Translations under genes and position numbers: made by a program
Notes under the pieces: model-generated
What the model saw: the letters and a program-made list of their open reading frames with translations, nothing else
Told to the model about the DNA's origin: nothing
Database searches by the model: none
Source: Alterisphingorhabdus sp038748365
GTDB lineage: Bacteria; Pseudomonadota; Alphaproteobacteria; Sphingomonadales; Sphingomonadaceae
Assembly: GCA_038748365.1 (NCBI GenBank)
Contig: JBCDIZ010000002.1
Span: 186,001 to 250,000 of the forward strand
Direction of reading: 5' to 3'
Length of the DNA stretch: 64,000 nucleotides
In this document: one piece after another, positions 1 through 8,652 of the stretch
Position numbering within the stretch: position 1 is the first letter of the stretch
How the letters are laid out: every line of letters starts with the position of its first letter

Positions 1-149
1 GCGGCTATACCCGCGTTCTCAAAGCCGGTTTCCGTGCATCTGACAGTGCGGCAATGGCGGTGATCGAACTGGTCGACCGCGATGAAGACGCCAAGGGTCA
101 GGACAGTGGTCCGGACCAGAACGAAATGGACGAATATGCTGAGGCATAA
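1..149 (+). CDS. rplQ: 50S ribosomal protein L17, C-terminal part (5' truncated by window edge)
   Basis: The frame opens at base 3 and runs 48 codons to TAA. The translated segment begins GYTRVLKAGFR and continues MAVIELVDRD, the conserved C-terminal core of bacterial ribosomal protein L17. An acidic tail (GQDSGPDQNEMDEYAEA) follows, as in many alphaproteobacterial L17 proteins. L17 lies at the peptide exit side of the 50S subunit. It is usually the last gene of the rpoA operon, which fits the strong terminator directly downstream. The start lies outside the window. Confidence 0.93.
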   Translation, partial: GYTRVLKAGFRASDSAAMAVIELVDRDEDAKGQDSGPDQNEMDEYAEA

Positions 150-202
150 GTGATTGCCGATAGCCGATAATTATCGGTGCTACATCGTTACAACGATTGC
201 GA

Positions 203-240
203 AACAGGTCGTGGGTGATAGACTCACGGCCTGTTTTTTT
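203..240 (+). terminator. Rho-independent terminator after rplQ
   Basis: AACAGGTCGTG (203-213) pairs with CACGGCCTGTT (225-235), an 11-bp stem with one G-U pair and an 11-nt loop. It is followed immediately by a run of T. It sits about 55 nt after the rplQ stop and just before the next gene's ribosome binding site, so it probably ends the ribosomal-protein operon. Confidence 0.9.
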
Positions 241-262
241 ACGATGATCCAAGGAATTCTCT

Positions 263-2428
263 ATGCGCCAGGCCGCTTTTTTCGCCTCATTGCTCGGAGC
301 TACTGCTATGTTGGGCTCGCCTGCGCTTGCTCTTGCTGCTGACGATACAGCAGACACGGCAGCGCTAACGGATGCGCTCAGCTACCCCGAAACCCGGACT
401 GTTGATGTCATCGACACACAATTTGGTGTTGATGTCGCGGACCCGTATCGCTGGCTGGAAAATGATGTGCGCGAGGACAAGACGGTTGCGCAATGGGTGG
501 AGCAGCAGAATGCCGTAACCAATGCCTATCTGGATGGGCTGCCGGGTCGTGAGACGTTGGCGAAAAAGATGACTGCTTTTTACGATTATGAGCGCTTCGG
601 CCTGCCTAAAGCGCGCGGTGATCGTTACTTCTACAGCCGCAATGATGGTTTGCAGAACCAGTCGGTACTTTATGTCCGTGATGGCTTGGACGGCGAAGGC
701 CGGATACTGATCGATCCGAATATATGGTCAGATGACGGTGCGACCGCGCTCGCCGGATGGGAGGCTTCGGGAGACGGCTCCAAGCTCGTTTATGCGATAC
801 AGGATGGCGGATCGGATTGGCGTACACTCAAAGTGGTCGATGTCGCTTCAGGCAATGTGCTGGAGGATGAGATTCAATGGGTCAAATTCTCTGGTCTGTC
901 CTGGGTCGGCAATGATGCTTTTCTCTATTCGCGTTTCCCTGAACCGGAAGAAGGCGCCGAGTTTCAGTCTCTGAACACCAATCAGGCGGTCTATTATCAT
1001 AAGGTGGGCACGCCGCAGTCGGAGGACCGGCTGGTCTATGCGACGCCCGATACGCCCAAGACAGGACATGGCGCAACGGTTACCGATGATAATCAATGGG
1101 TAGTCATCACCTCCTCGCTCGGCACCGATGAGAAATATGAGATCACCATCATCCCTATTGGCAAGGGTGATTGGACACCGATGAAGCTGGTCAGCGGCTT
1201 TGATAATGAGTGGAACCTGATCGATTCTGTTGATGGCCAGCTTTATTTCGTAACCAACAAGGATGCGCCGCGCCTGCGCGTGGTGCGCTTCGATATGGCG
1301 GATATGGACAAAGAGCCGGTCGAGATCATCGCCGAAAAAGAGGCGACGCTGTCCAATGCATCGATTGTCGGTGACAGGATGATTGTCAGCTATCTGGAAG
1401 ATGCCAAGTCACTGGCCGAAATGTACAAGCTCGATGGCACCAAGGCAGGTATTATCGATCTTGCTAATATCGGCACGGTGCGCGGTTTTGGTGGCAAGCC
1501 AGGCAATCCGGAAACGTTCTATCGTTTCTCCAGCTTCACCCAGCCAGGTGCAGTATACCGGTTGGATACCGCGACCGGTGAAAGTACCGTTTTCGCGACA
1601 CCGGAACTGGCATTCGACCCTGAAAACTATACCACGCGTCAGGTTTTTTACCCGTCCAAGGACGGCACCGAAATCCCGATGTTTGTTGTTCATCGCAAGG
1701 ATCTGGACCTGAGCAATGGCGCACCTACGCTGCTTTATGGCTATGGCGGTTTCAATATCTCACTGACGCCTGGGTTCTCACCGACACGGCTGGCCTGGAT
1801 GGAGGCAGGCGGTGTGTTTGCTATGGCCAATCTGCGTGGCGGCGGGGAATATGGCAAAGTTTGGCACGATGGAGGCCGGTTGCTCAACAAGCAGAATGTG
1901 TTCGATGATTTTATTGCAGCCGGAGAATATCTGATTGCTGAAGGCATAGCCGGTAAGGACCAATTGGCAGTAGAGGGCCGTTCTAATGGCGGTCTGTTGG
2001 TAGGCGCTGTGGTCAATCAGCGTCCCGATCTGTTCGCTGCGGGTCATGCCGCTGTCGGCGTTATGGATATGCTGCGCTTCGACCGTTTTACTGCCGGGCG
2101 CTATTGGGTCGATGATTATGGTTATCCGAACAAGGAAGAGGATTTCAAAAATCTGCTGACCTATTCGCCCTATCATAATATCCAGAGTGGAACAGATTAT
2201 CCGGCGGTGATCGTTTCCACTGCGGATACCGATGATCGCGTAGTACCAGGGCACAGCTTCAAATATACTGCGGCGTTACAGGCAGCGGATACCGGCGTCG
2301 CGCCGAAAATTATCCGTATTGAGACCCGTGCTGGCCATGGCTCGGGTAAGCCGACTGAGAAAATTATTGAGGAATTCTCCGATATCTACGCTTTTCTGGC
2401 GCATCATACGGGACTTGAGGTTGAGTAA
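263..2428 (+). CDS. Prolyl oligopeptidase family serine peptidase (S9A), secreted
   Basis: 721 residues, in the size range of S9A prolyl endopeptidases. An N-terminal signal peptide (hydrophobic residues about 5-25, ending ALALA) predicts export. The S9 N-terminal seven-bladed propeller region starts with the family motif DPYRWLEN near residue 63. The alpha/beta-hydrolase catalytic domain carries the nucleophile in GRSNGG (Ser574), an acid in the DTDDRVVPGHS segment (Asp657/658) and His692 in RAGHGSG. It should cleave short proline-containing peptides in the periplasm. The ATG start is supported by AAGGAA seven bases upstream. It appears monocistronic between the rplQ terminator and a palindromic repeat. 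Confidence 0.93.
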   Translation: MRQAAFFASLLGATAMLGSPALALAADDTADTAALTDALSYPETRTVDVIDTQFGVDVADPYRWLENDVREDKTVAQWVEQQNAVTNAYLDGLPGRETLAKKMTAFYDYERFGLPKARGDRYFYSRNDGLQNQSVLYVRDGLDGEGRILIDPNIWSDDGATALAGWEASGDGSKLVYAIQDGGSDWRTLKVVDVASGNVLEDEIQWVKFSGLSWVGNDAFLYSRFPEPEEGAEFQSLNTNQAVYYHKVGTPQSEDRLVYATPDTPKTGHGATVTDDNQWVVITSSLGTDEKYEITIIPIGKGDWTPMKLVSGFDNEWNLIDSVDGQLYFVTNKDAPRLRVVRFDMADMDKEPVEIIAEKEATLSNASIVGDRMIVSYLEDAKSLAEMYKLDGTKAGIIDLANIGTVRGFGGKPGNPETFYRFSSFTQPGAVYRLDTATGESTVFATPELAFDPENYTTRQVFYPSKDGTEIPMFVVHRKDLDLSNGAPTLLYGYGGFNISLTPGFSPTRLAWMEAGGVFAMANLRGGGEYGKVWHDGGRLLNKQNVFDDFIAAGEYLIAEGIAGKDQLAVEGRSNGGLLVGAVVNQRPDLFAAGHAAVGVMDMLRFDRFTAGRYWVDDYGYPNKEEDFKNLLTYSPYHNIQSGTDYPAVIVSTADTDDRVVPGHSFKYTAALQAADTGVAPKIIRIETRAGHGSGKPTEKIIEEFSDIYAFLAHHTGLEVE

Positions 2429-2434
2429 ATATTT

Positions 2435-2560
2435 CCTCCCCGTTTACGGGGAGGGGGACCGCCGAAGGTGGTGGAGGGGGTGCACCGTTAGGCGCAGCGC
2501 AAGTGGCCAACCCCCTCCGTCGGCCGCTTCGCGTCTGCCACCTCCCCGTAAACGGGGAGG
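2435..2560. repeat. Palindromic intergenic repeat (CCTCCCC/GGGGAGG family)
   Basis: Two copies of a short hairpin (CCTCCCCGTTTACGGGGAGG at the left, CCTCCCCGTAAACGGGGAGG at the right) flank a complementary inner region (GAAGGTGGTGGAGGGGGT opposite ACCCCCTCCGTCGGC). The whole unit can fold as one long cruciform. Related units occur at 48047-48317 and 53419-53550, always between genes. It looks like a REP/MITE-type element and may also act as a transcript-end hairpin for the peptidase gene. Confidence 0.8.
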
Positions 2561-2697
2561 ACACTGACATTCACAAAAACATTCTCAAACATGAACAAAT
2601 GCCATTTTACATGTTCAGGTAAACCTCATTGAATATGAACTAATGTCCTTTCTGCAAGCTCGGAAATGGTTCTCGAGCAGCGAACGAAAGGACATTG

Positions 2698-3225
2698 ATG
2701 ATGAAAAAAGCTCTCAAAGCCCTCACTGGAACCGCTGCCGCCCTCGCGATGGCTGTTTCCCCGACCTATGCTCTGGCCAATAGTGATATCGGCCATGCTG
2801 ATCGTGGCAATGGCATAGGCGCAGAAGAGATTATTGCCGGTGCCGTGGTAATTGGCGGCATTGCGGCCTTGGCTGGAGCCTTTGATGGTGATGACCGGGC
2901 CAATAATTTCCAACGGACCAATTGGCGTGGTGACTTGCGTCGCGGCAGTCGCGGCTTCAACAATGGCCTTATTGGCCCGCGGCGGGCGATTAACCGCTGT
3001 ACCCGTGCTGCGGAGCGTCGTGCCAGCCGTATCTATGGCCCGGCCAATGTAACCCAGATCCGGGATGTCGATCGTACCCGCTTTGGCTATCGTATCCGGG
3101 GAAGAATAGTTGTGCAGGATCGCTTCCGTGGCTTCCGTAATGTCGATCGTGGCCGGTTTACCTGCCGCATTGACGGTAACCGGGTCAGCGCGCTTAATCT
3201 GCGTCGGCTAGGCAATGGTCGATAG
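2698..3225 (+). CDS. Small secreted protein with a Gly/Ala-rich hydrophobic segment (family unassigned)
   Basis: About 175 residues. A signal peptide (MKKALKAL... ending SPTYALA) is followed by a hydrophobic Gly/Ala stretch (IIAGAVVIGGIAALAGA, about residues 43-59), an Arg/Asn/Gly-rich basic linker, and a C-terminal domain with two cysteines (INRCTRAAERRA and RFTCRIDG) that could form a disulfide. The next gene has the same architecture and similar motifs, so the two look like tandem paralogs. Either ATG at 2698 or 2701 fits the AAAGGA site ending at 2692; the TTG at 2695 is less likely. The function is unknown; an envelope location is inferred. Confidence 0.75.
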   Translation: MMKKALKALTGTAAALAMAVSPTYALANSDIGHADRGNGIGAEEIIAGAVVIGGIAALAGAFDGDDRANNFQRTNWRGDLRRGSRGFNNGLIGPRRAINRCTRAAERRASRIYGPANVTQIRDVDRTRFGYRIRGRIVVQDRFRGFRNVDRGRFTCRIDGNRVSALNLRRLGNGR

Positions 3226-3241
3226 AAATTAACTATCACTA

Positions 3242-3285
3242 GGGCTGGTTCCAATCATGTGTTCCATTCATGTTGCGGCCAGCCC
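3242..3285. other. Inverted repeat between the two secreted-protein genes
   Basis: GGGCTGG (3242-3248) pairs with CCAGCCC (3279-3285) around a 30-nt loop. It lies just after the first gene's stop and upstream of the second gene. There is no T-tract, so it is at best a weak terminator or processing hairpin. Confidence 0.35.
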
Positions 3286-3349
3286 GATATGCTACCTTTC
3301 AAACATAGTCATTGATGGGTGTAAATCTGCATAATGCAACAGGGAAAGT

Positions 3350-4000
3350 ATGATGCCAAATAAGACACTTACAGGTACGTTGATGCTAACCGCTGCTTTG
3401 GCCATGGCTGCGCCAGTTCAGGCTGCGCCAATCGGCAGTGGCCCAAAGACCTATAATCTGGAGCAGTTACGACAAACCAGCCTCCTGGATGTTGACGATA
3501 TCCAGTGGGATCAGGCTGATGAAACCGCCAATCGCTGGGGCCGTCGCCGCTGGCGCCGATGCGGTTGGGGCCGCTGCCGCCGTGGTATCCGGGGCGGGGA
3601 TATTCTCGCTGGAGCTCTGATTATCGGGGGCATTGCTGCCATTGCCAGCGCCGCTTCGCGCAACAGCCGCGACCGCGATGTCCGTGAATATCCACGCAAT
3701 CCCCCTGTAATTGTGCAGCAACCACCGGTACCTGTGCCACAACAGGCTGACCCGCGTTTCAACAACCGTGCAGGCGTTAGCGATTTGAGCAGTGCCGCCG
3801 ATCAGTGCAGCGCCGCAGTGCAGGCGCAAGCCGGTGATGGCCAGATTGACCGCATCACCAGCGTTGCCCGTGACGGTGAGGGCTGGCGGGTTGAAGGCCG
3901 GATTGGCTATCCGCAAGGACAGGAACCGTTTCTTTGCGGCGTGACTTCGGGTCAGATCGATTATATCCAGATCGGTGTTGGCGATAACGAAGAATTTTAA
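3350..4000 (+). CDS. Small secreted protein, paralog of the preceding gene
   Basis: 216 residues. A signal peptide ends around VQAAP. Next come a run rich in Arg, Trp and Gly (GRRRWRRCGWGRCRRG), a hydrophobic Gly/Ala segment (ILAGALIIGGIAAIASA) that closely matches the one in the gene at 2698, a Pro/Gln linker, and a C-terminal domain with two cysteines (ADQCSAAVQAQ and FLCGVTSG). The shared order of parts supports tandem duplication and divergence. AGGGAAAG just upstream fits ATG 3350 or, with better spacing, ATG 3353. Function unknown. Confidence 0.75.
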   Translation: MMPNKTLTGTLMLTAALAMAAPVQAAPIGSGPKTYNLEQLRQTSLLDVDDIQWDQADETANRWGRRRWRRCGWGRCRRGIRGGDILAGALIIGGIAAIASAASRNSRDRDVREYPRNPPVIVQQPPVPVPQQADPRFNNRAGVSDLSSAADQCSAAVQAQAGDGQIDRITSVARDGEGWRVEGRIGYPQGQEPFLCGVTSGQIDYIQIGVGDNEEF

Positions 4001-4042
4001 GCCATAGTGTAATCTCTAAGGGTTTGGTCTGCCATGCTTGGC

Positions 4043-4690
4043 CTATAAGGGCGGTTCTTTTCCGCGATAGCTGGGCAGACCAATGGCATAATGGATCGCC
4101 ACGCCGCGCAAGGCAAAGCCGGATATCGCAGCGAGCAAGGCGGCAACCGGCGTCAACATGCCAAAGCTTTCAAACAGGACAAACAGGCCCGCCGCCAGCG
4201 CAGCCGCAGTAACATAGATTTCCGGTTTGAGCAGGATGGACGGCTCGCCGGCCAGTACATCGCGGATCACGCCGCCAACACAGGCGGTCACCACACCCAT
4301 CACCGAAGCGGGCAGAGGATCGACGCCATATTCCAGCGCCTTGGCCGCGCCAAATACAGCATAGGCGGCGAGACCCGCCGCATCGAACCAGTCGAGCATC
4401 CGCCCTTTCCACCAGCGCTCCGGCGTGATCCAGATCGCCGCAACAACGGCGAAAATAACCAGCAATATCCGGCTGTCGACAATCCAGAATACCGGCGCAC
4501 CAATCAGCAGATCGCGTATCGTGCCGCCGCCGACGCCAGTGACCAGTGCGAAAAAGCTGAATGTCACCAGTGTCTGGCCTTTGCGCGCCGCTGCCAATGC
4601 GCCGGAGGCGGCAAATACTGCGATCCCGAAAAGATCAAGCGCGGTCAGGATCGGCCCGATTATGTCGGTGGAGGGCAGGGGTGTAGCCAT
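4043..4690 (-). CDS. TRIC-type (UPF0126) cation channel family membrane protein
   Basis: 215 residues with about seven hydrophobic helices arranged as two repeats. Each repeat carries a glycine-rich signature with GG-x-IRDxL (GVGGGTIRDLLIG near residue 52 and CVGGVIRDVLAGE near residue 138), typical of the UPF0126/YadS family now grouped with trimeric intracellular cation channels. In bacteria the family is thought to conduct monovalent cations across the inner membrane; the physiological role is mostly unknown. It ends tail-to-tail 42 nt from the preceding gene. Start ATG 4690 has AGGGCGG just upstream. Confidence 0.88.
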   Translation of the reverse strand: MATPLPSTDIIGPILTALDLFGIAVFAASGALAAARKGQTLVTFSFFALVTGVGGGTIRDLLIGAPVFWIVDSRILLVIFAVVAAIWITPERWWKGRMLDWFDAAGLAAYAVFGAAKALEYGVDPLPASVMGVVTACVGGVIRDVLAGEPSILLKPEIYVTAAALAAGLFVLFESFGMLTPVAALLAAISGFALRGVAIHYAIGLPSYRGKEPPL

Positions 4691-4754
4691 GCCGCCCTGT
4701 TAAGCGCATAGCGACAGAAATCCAGTCCTGATTTGTAGGGCTTTTCCTAGGGTA

Positions 4755-5871
4755 TCAGCTTCCCTGTTGTGCCTGCATATAGACGACCAATGCGCTGAAA
4801 TAGCGGTACATTGGCAGTTCTGGATCAACGGTCGCAATAATCTCCAGCCCGTGCCGGAAAGCATTGCCGCCATGGTTGAGTATGGTCTGGCCATCATGCT
4901 GGAAAATCGCCCAGCCCAAACCATAGCCAAAACGATCCGGGCAGAAACCGATATCGGGCGGACAATCATAGCCGAGGTCGCGCTCGGAGCCTGAAGACAG
5001 CAGCCGCTGCCGTTCGGCGATGAGCTGCGGCGGCAGGCCGGTTCCGGCGACAAGCGAGGAGATCAAAGCGGCATAGCCTGGAACCGTGGCGTACATATTG
5101 TCGGCGGCGCTGTAGTCATCCAATCCGATTATGTCACCGCCCTCTGAGCGGCGGAACGCATCCTGCCACTCGCCATCGCGGTTCACGCCGCGCGCGACGC
5201 TGGCTCCGACACGGGCGTTGCGGCCGACACTGATTCCGGTGATGCCGAGTGGCTGAAGCAATTCGGTGTCAACGAGCGCGGGGTATGTGGTGTCGAACCG
5301 GGCCTCGAGATAGCGCATCAGGATTTCGATCCCGGCGCCGGAATAGCTGATCTTGCCATTACCCGGCTGTCCGAGAAAGGCGAGGCGATTGTCGTCATAA
5401 CTGTAGGGCCAGTTTTTGAGGGTTGTCTGGTGCGACAGGATAATCCGCGGGGTCAGCAAGTCGTAGCGCAGGTCATCCGTGAGGTCCGGGTGACGGAAAT
5501 GCTCTCCGATAGGGTCATCAAGCCCCATCGCGCCGCGTGCGACAAGGCGCAGAACGGTTTTCGGCTATCAGGGTTTTGGCAACCGATGCGGTGTTAAACC
5601 AATAGTCTTGTGTTACGGGTACACCCGGAGCCGCTTCGCCAGCATAGGTGGTATGCACCAGCTTGCCATTGCGGATTACACCAACCGCGACACCGCCAAC
5701 ATTGGGCAGGGCAACCACTTTAGCCGCCGCAGCCTCCAGCGCCGCCTTATCGATGCTGTTTTGTGAAGGCACTTGTTGTTCTGTTTTCGCAAGCGTCGCG
5801 TTCGCCACGGGTATGTGGGCAGTGCTGCCCGCCAACAGAATCGCAGACAGGCACCAATGGACAGAGTGCAT
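4755..5871 (-). pseudogene. Serine hydrolase (beta-lactamase/DD-peptidase-like family), frameshifted
   Basis: Two overlapping frames together encode one class C-like serine hydrolase of about 370 residues. The first (5871-5518) has a signal peptide and the SxxK active site (NTASVAKTL). The second (5528-4755) has a Tyr-containing YSGAG motif and an HGG segment (LNHGGNAFRHG) in the place of KTG. Dropping one A from the A4 run (TTTT at 5558-5561 on the plus strand) restores a smooth join (AKTLIAETVLRLVARGAMGLD). The break falls four residues after the catalytic Lys, so the product would be dead unless slippage occurs. A sequencing error in the homopolymer is the main alternative. The start has a good GGGAGG site. 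Confidence 0.8.
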
Positions 5872-5876
5872 AATAT

Positions 5877-5914
5877 CCTCCCTAGTGATTTAGCGTTATA
5901 AAACACTAGGGAGG
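5877..5914. promoter_or_regulatory. Perfect 11-bp inverted repeat upstream of the serine hydrolase
   Basis: CCTCCCTAGTG (5877-5887) and CACTAGGGAGG (5904-5914) are perfect reverse complements around an A/T-rich 16-nt centre. On the minus-strand mRNA the 3' arm is the ribosome binding site (AGGGAGG) of the hydrolase. The element could be an operator or a hairpin that hides the binding site. It also lies 30 nt beyond the lpdA stop codon. Confidence 0.6.
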
Positions 5915-5944
5915 TTGAATGTCAATCGCTGTGCGATGAGTGTA

Positions 5945-7351
5945 TCAAATATGGATCGGCTTGCCGGTCACCGCCATCGCTGCCTCTTTCACCGCTTCGC
6001 TATGCGTTGGGTGGGCGTGGCAGGTATAGGCAATGTCCTCACTAGTGGCGCCGAATTCCATCGCCTGCACCACCTGCGCGATCATCGTGCCAGCGAGCGA
6101 GGAGATGATGTGCACACCGAGAACGCGGTCGGTCTCGGCATCGGCTAGCACTTTGACGAAGCCGTCAGTGTCGCGATTGGTCTTGGCGCGGCTATTGCCC
6201 ATGAACGGGAATTTGCCTTTTTTGTAATTAACGCCGGCCTCTTTCAGTTCTTCCTCGGTCTTGCCGATATTGGCGATTTCCGGATGGGTATAGACCACGC
6301 CGGGGATCAGCTCGTGATTGACGATGCCGGTCTGGCCGGCAATGTTTTCTGCAACGGCAATGCCTTCATCCTCGGCACGGTGCGCCAGCATTGGGCCCGG
6401 GATCACATCGCCAATGGCGTAAATGCTGGAAACGCTGGTGGAGAAGTCGTGATTGACCTCTATCTGGCCGCGATTATTGGTGGCGAGACCCGCTTTCTCC
6501 AGCGCCAGCCCATCGGTATTCGGGCTACGGCCAATGCATACCAAAACCGCATCAGCGGCCAGTGTTTCCGCATCGCCACCCGCAGCCGGTTCGATGCTCA
6601 CCGTCGCCTTTTTGCCTTTAACGGTAACGCCGGTAACTTTGGTGCCGGTCTTGATATCAAAGCCCTGTTTCTTGAACAGTTTGGCGGACTCTTTGCGCAC
6701 TTCGCCATCCATGCCGGGCAGAATCTGGTCGAGATATTCGACCACCGTGACCTTGGCGCCGAGACGCCGCCAGACGCTGCCGAGTTCCAGTCCGATAACG
6801 CCGCCGCCAATCAGCACCAGATGGTCAGGCACTTTGGGGAGCGACAGCGCGCCGGTGGAGTCAACGACGATGCCTTTGTCATTATCCACCTCGACACCGG
6901 GCAGGGGCGTGACCGAGGAACCGGTGGCGATGACAATGCTCTTGGCGCGAACGGTTTCGCCATTGACGGTGACGCTGTTCGCATCCTCAAAGCTGGCATG
7001 GCCTTTGAGCCAGGTCACCTTGTTCTTTTTGAACAGAAATTCGATGCCGCCAGTAAGGCCGGATACCGCTTCGTTTTTCTCAGCCATCATCTGGTTGAGA
7101 TCGAGCTTGGCGCCGGTGAGCTTAATGCCGAATTTCTCCAGCGCACCGCTATGGGCTTCCTCGTAAAGCTCGGATGCATGAAGCAGAGCCTTGGACGGGA
7201 TACAGCCGACATTGAGGCATGTACCGCCCAGCGTCTCGCGGCTTTCGGCACAGGCGGTTTTCAGGCCAAGCTGTGCCGCACGAATGGCGGCTACATAGCC
7301 ACCGGGGCCAGAGCCGATTACCAGTACATCATAGTCAAAACTGTCGGTCAT
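5945..7351 (-). CDS. lpdA: Dihydrolipoyl dehydrogenase (E3)
   Basis: 468 residues, the normal E3 length. It has the N-terminal FAD site (VIGSGPGGYVAAIRAAQLG), the redox disulfide (GGTCLNVGCIPSK), an NAD-binding GGGVIGLELGSVWRRLG segment, and the C-terminal catalytic dyad (CHAHPTHSEAVKEA). It reoxidises the lipoyl group of 2-oxoglutarate dehydrogenase, reducing NAD+. It is the last gene of the sucA-odhB-lpdA series and is preceded by an 86-nt gap holding a palindromic repeat. Start ATG 7351 has AAGGTGA just upstream. Confidence 0.97.
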   Translation of the reverse strand: MTDSFDYDVLVIGSGPGGYVAAIRAAQLGLKTACAESRETLGGTCLNVGCIPSKALLHASELYEEAHSGALEKFGIKLTGAKLDLNQMMAEKNEAVSGLTGGIEFLFKKNKVTWLKGHASFEDANSVTVNGETVRAKSIVIATGSSVTPLPGVEVDNDKGIVVDSTGALSLPKVPDHLVLIGGGVIGLELGSVWRRLGAKVTVVEYLDQILPGMDGEVRKESAKLFKKQGFDIKTGTKVTGVTVKGKKATVSIEPAAGGDAETLAADAVLVCIGRSPNTDGLALEKAGLATNNRGQIEVNHDFSTSVSSIYAIGDVIPGPMLAHRAEDEGIAVAENIAGQTGIVNHELIPGVVYTHPEIANIGKTEEELKEAGVNYKKGKFPFMGNSRAKTNRDTDGFVKVLADAETDRVLGVHIISSLAGTMIAQVVQAMEFGATSEDIAYTCHAHPTHSEAVKEAAMAVTGKPIHI

Positions 7352-7366
7352 ATTTCACCTTTTTGC

Positions 7367-7426
7367 TCGTCATCCCGAACGTGTTTCGGGATCTGTTGAG
7401 ATGCTGAAGCAAGTTCAGCATGACGA
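7367..7426. repeat. 60-nt palindromic repeat between odhB and lpdA
   Basis: The unit begins TCGTCAT and ends ATGACGA (7-bp terminal inverted repeats). Inside are two hairpins, ATCCCGAAcgtgTTTCGGGAT and GATGCTGAAgcaagTTCAGCAT. It lies in the short gap between two operon genes, so it is transcribed and could form a stable structure affecting lpdA mRNA levels. It differs in sequence from the other repeat families in this window. Confidence 0.75.
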
Positions 7427-7437
7427 AGTTGAGATAT

Positions 7438-8649
7438 TTATAAATCAATCAGCAGCCGTGCCGGGTCTTCAATCGCTTCCTTGATGCGGACAAGAAAGGT
7501 CACGGCTTCCTTGCCGTCAATAAGGCGATGGTCGTAGCTCAGCGCCAGATACATCATCGGCCGCGCGGCGATCGAACCATCGGGCATCACCACCGGGCGT
7601 TTGTCAATACGATGCAGGCCAAGCACAGCGGACTGCGGCGGGTTGATGATCGGGGTCGACATGAGTGAGCCGAACACGCCACCATTAGAGATGGTGAAGG
7701 TGCCACCCTGCATCTCTTCCATCTTCAGAGTGCCCGCCTTGGCGCGCTTGCCGAAATCGCCGATGGTGTTTTCGATATCGGCGAAAGACAGCGATTCCGC
7801 ATTGCGGATTACCGGCACGACCAGACCATTGGGCGCGCTGACGGCGACCGAGATATCGGCGTAATTGTGATAGACAATCTCATCGCCCTCAATCTGGGCG
7901 TTGACTGCCGGGACATCTTTAAGCGCCAGACAGGCGGCCTTGGTGAAAAAGCCCATAAAGCCGAGGCGGACGCCATGCTTCTTCTCGAACAGGTCCTTAT
8001 ATTTGCTGCGTGTTTCCATCACCGCCGTCATATCGACATCGTTGAAGGTGGTAAGCAGCGCAGCATTGTCCTGCGCCGATTTAAGCCGCTTGGCGATGGT
8101 CTGGCGGATGCGGGTCATGCGCACACGCTCGACCTCGCGGCCCGGCGCAGTGGAGCCTGATACCGCCACTATAGCCGCTGGTGCCGCATCCGCGCCTTTA
8201 TCGTTGGCAGCGGCGAGGACATCTTCCTTGGTCAACCGGCCATCGCGGCCGGTGCCTTTGATCTGTGTCGGGTCAACGCCATGCTCCAGCACCAGACGGC
8301 GCACCGCTGGTGACAGGGTGGGGACTTCACCGCTGGGTGCTTCTGCTGCCGGTGCAGGGGCGGGCGCAGCGGTTTTGTCTGCGGCCGGTGCTGCTTTCGG
8401 TGCCGCCTTACCATCAGTATTAATGGTTGCGATTAGCGCGCCGACTTCGACGGTATCGCCCTCAGCAACCGCATGCTCGCCCATCACACCTGCTGCCGGT
8501 GCAGGGACTTCGATTGAGACTTTGTCGGTTTCCAGACTTGCCACAGGCTCATCAGCCGCGACAGCATCGCCCGGCTGTTTCAGCCATTCGCCGACAGTGG
8601 CTTCGGTAATCGATTCGCCCAATGCGGGGACGGTGACATCAATGCTCAT
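7438..8649 (-). CDS. odhB: 2-oxoglutarate dehydrogenase E2, dihydrolipoyl succinyltransferase
   Basis: 403 residues. The N-terminal lipoyl domain starts VPALGESITEATV with the lipoylated lysine in ETDKVSIEV (about residue 43). An Ala/Pro-rich linker, a peripheral-subunit-binding domain (SPAVRRLVLEHGVDPTQIKGTGRDGRLTKEDV, given here as its span near residues 110-140) and the catalytic acyltransferase domain follow, with the active-site motif SYDHRLIDGKEA. It transfers the succinyl group to CoA in the TCA cycle. It begins three nucleotides after sucA, in the same operon. Confidence 0.97.
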   Translation of the reverse strand: MSIDVTVPALGESITEATVGEWLKQPGDAVAADEPVASLETDKVSIEVPAPAAGVMGEHAVAEGDTVEVGALIATINTDGKAAPKAAPAADKTAAPAPAPAAEAPSGEVPTLSPAVRRLVLEHGVDPTQIKGTGRDGRLTKEDVLAAANDKGADAAPAAIVAVSGSTAPGREVERVRMTRIRQTIAKRLKSAQDNAALLTTFNDVDMTAVMETRSKYKDLFEKKHGVRLGFMGFFTKAACLALKDVPAVNAQIEGDEIVYHNYADISVAVSAPNGLVVPVIRNAESLSFADIENTIGDFGKRAKAGTLKMEEMQGGTFTISNGGVFGSLMSTPIINPPQSAVLGLHRIDKRPVVMPDGSIAARPMMYLALSYDHRLIDGKEAVTFLVRIKEAIEDPARLLIDL

Positions 8650-8652
8650 TTC

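Noticed and set aside
2435..2560. CRISPR-like array
   Set aside because: The repeats are paired hairpins, not evenly spaced direct repeats with unique spacers, and no cas genes are present.
6284..7399. 371-codon open frame antisense to lpdA
   Set aside because: It lies wholly over a well-supported gene; long opposite-strand frames are common when codon bias avoids stops in the other frames. No family-like motif is visible.
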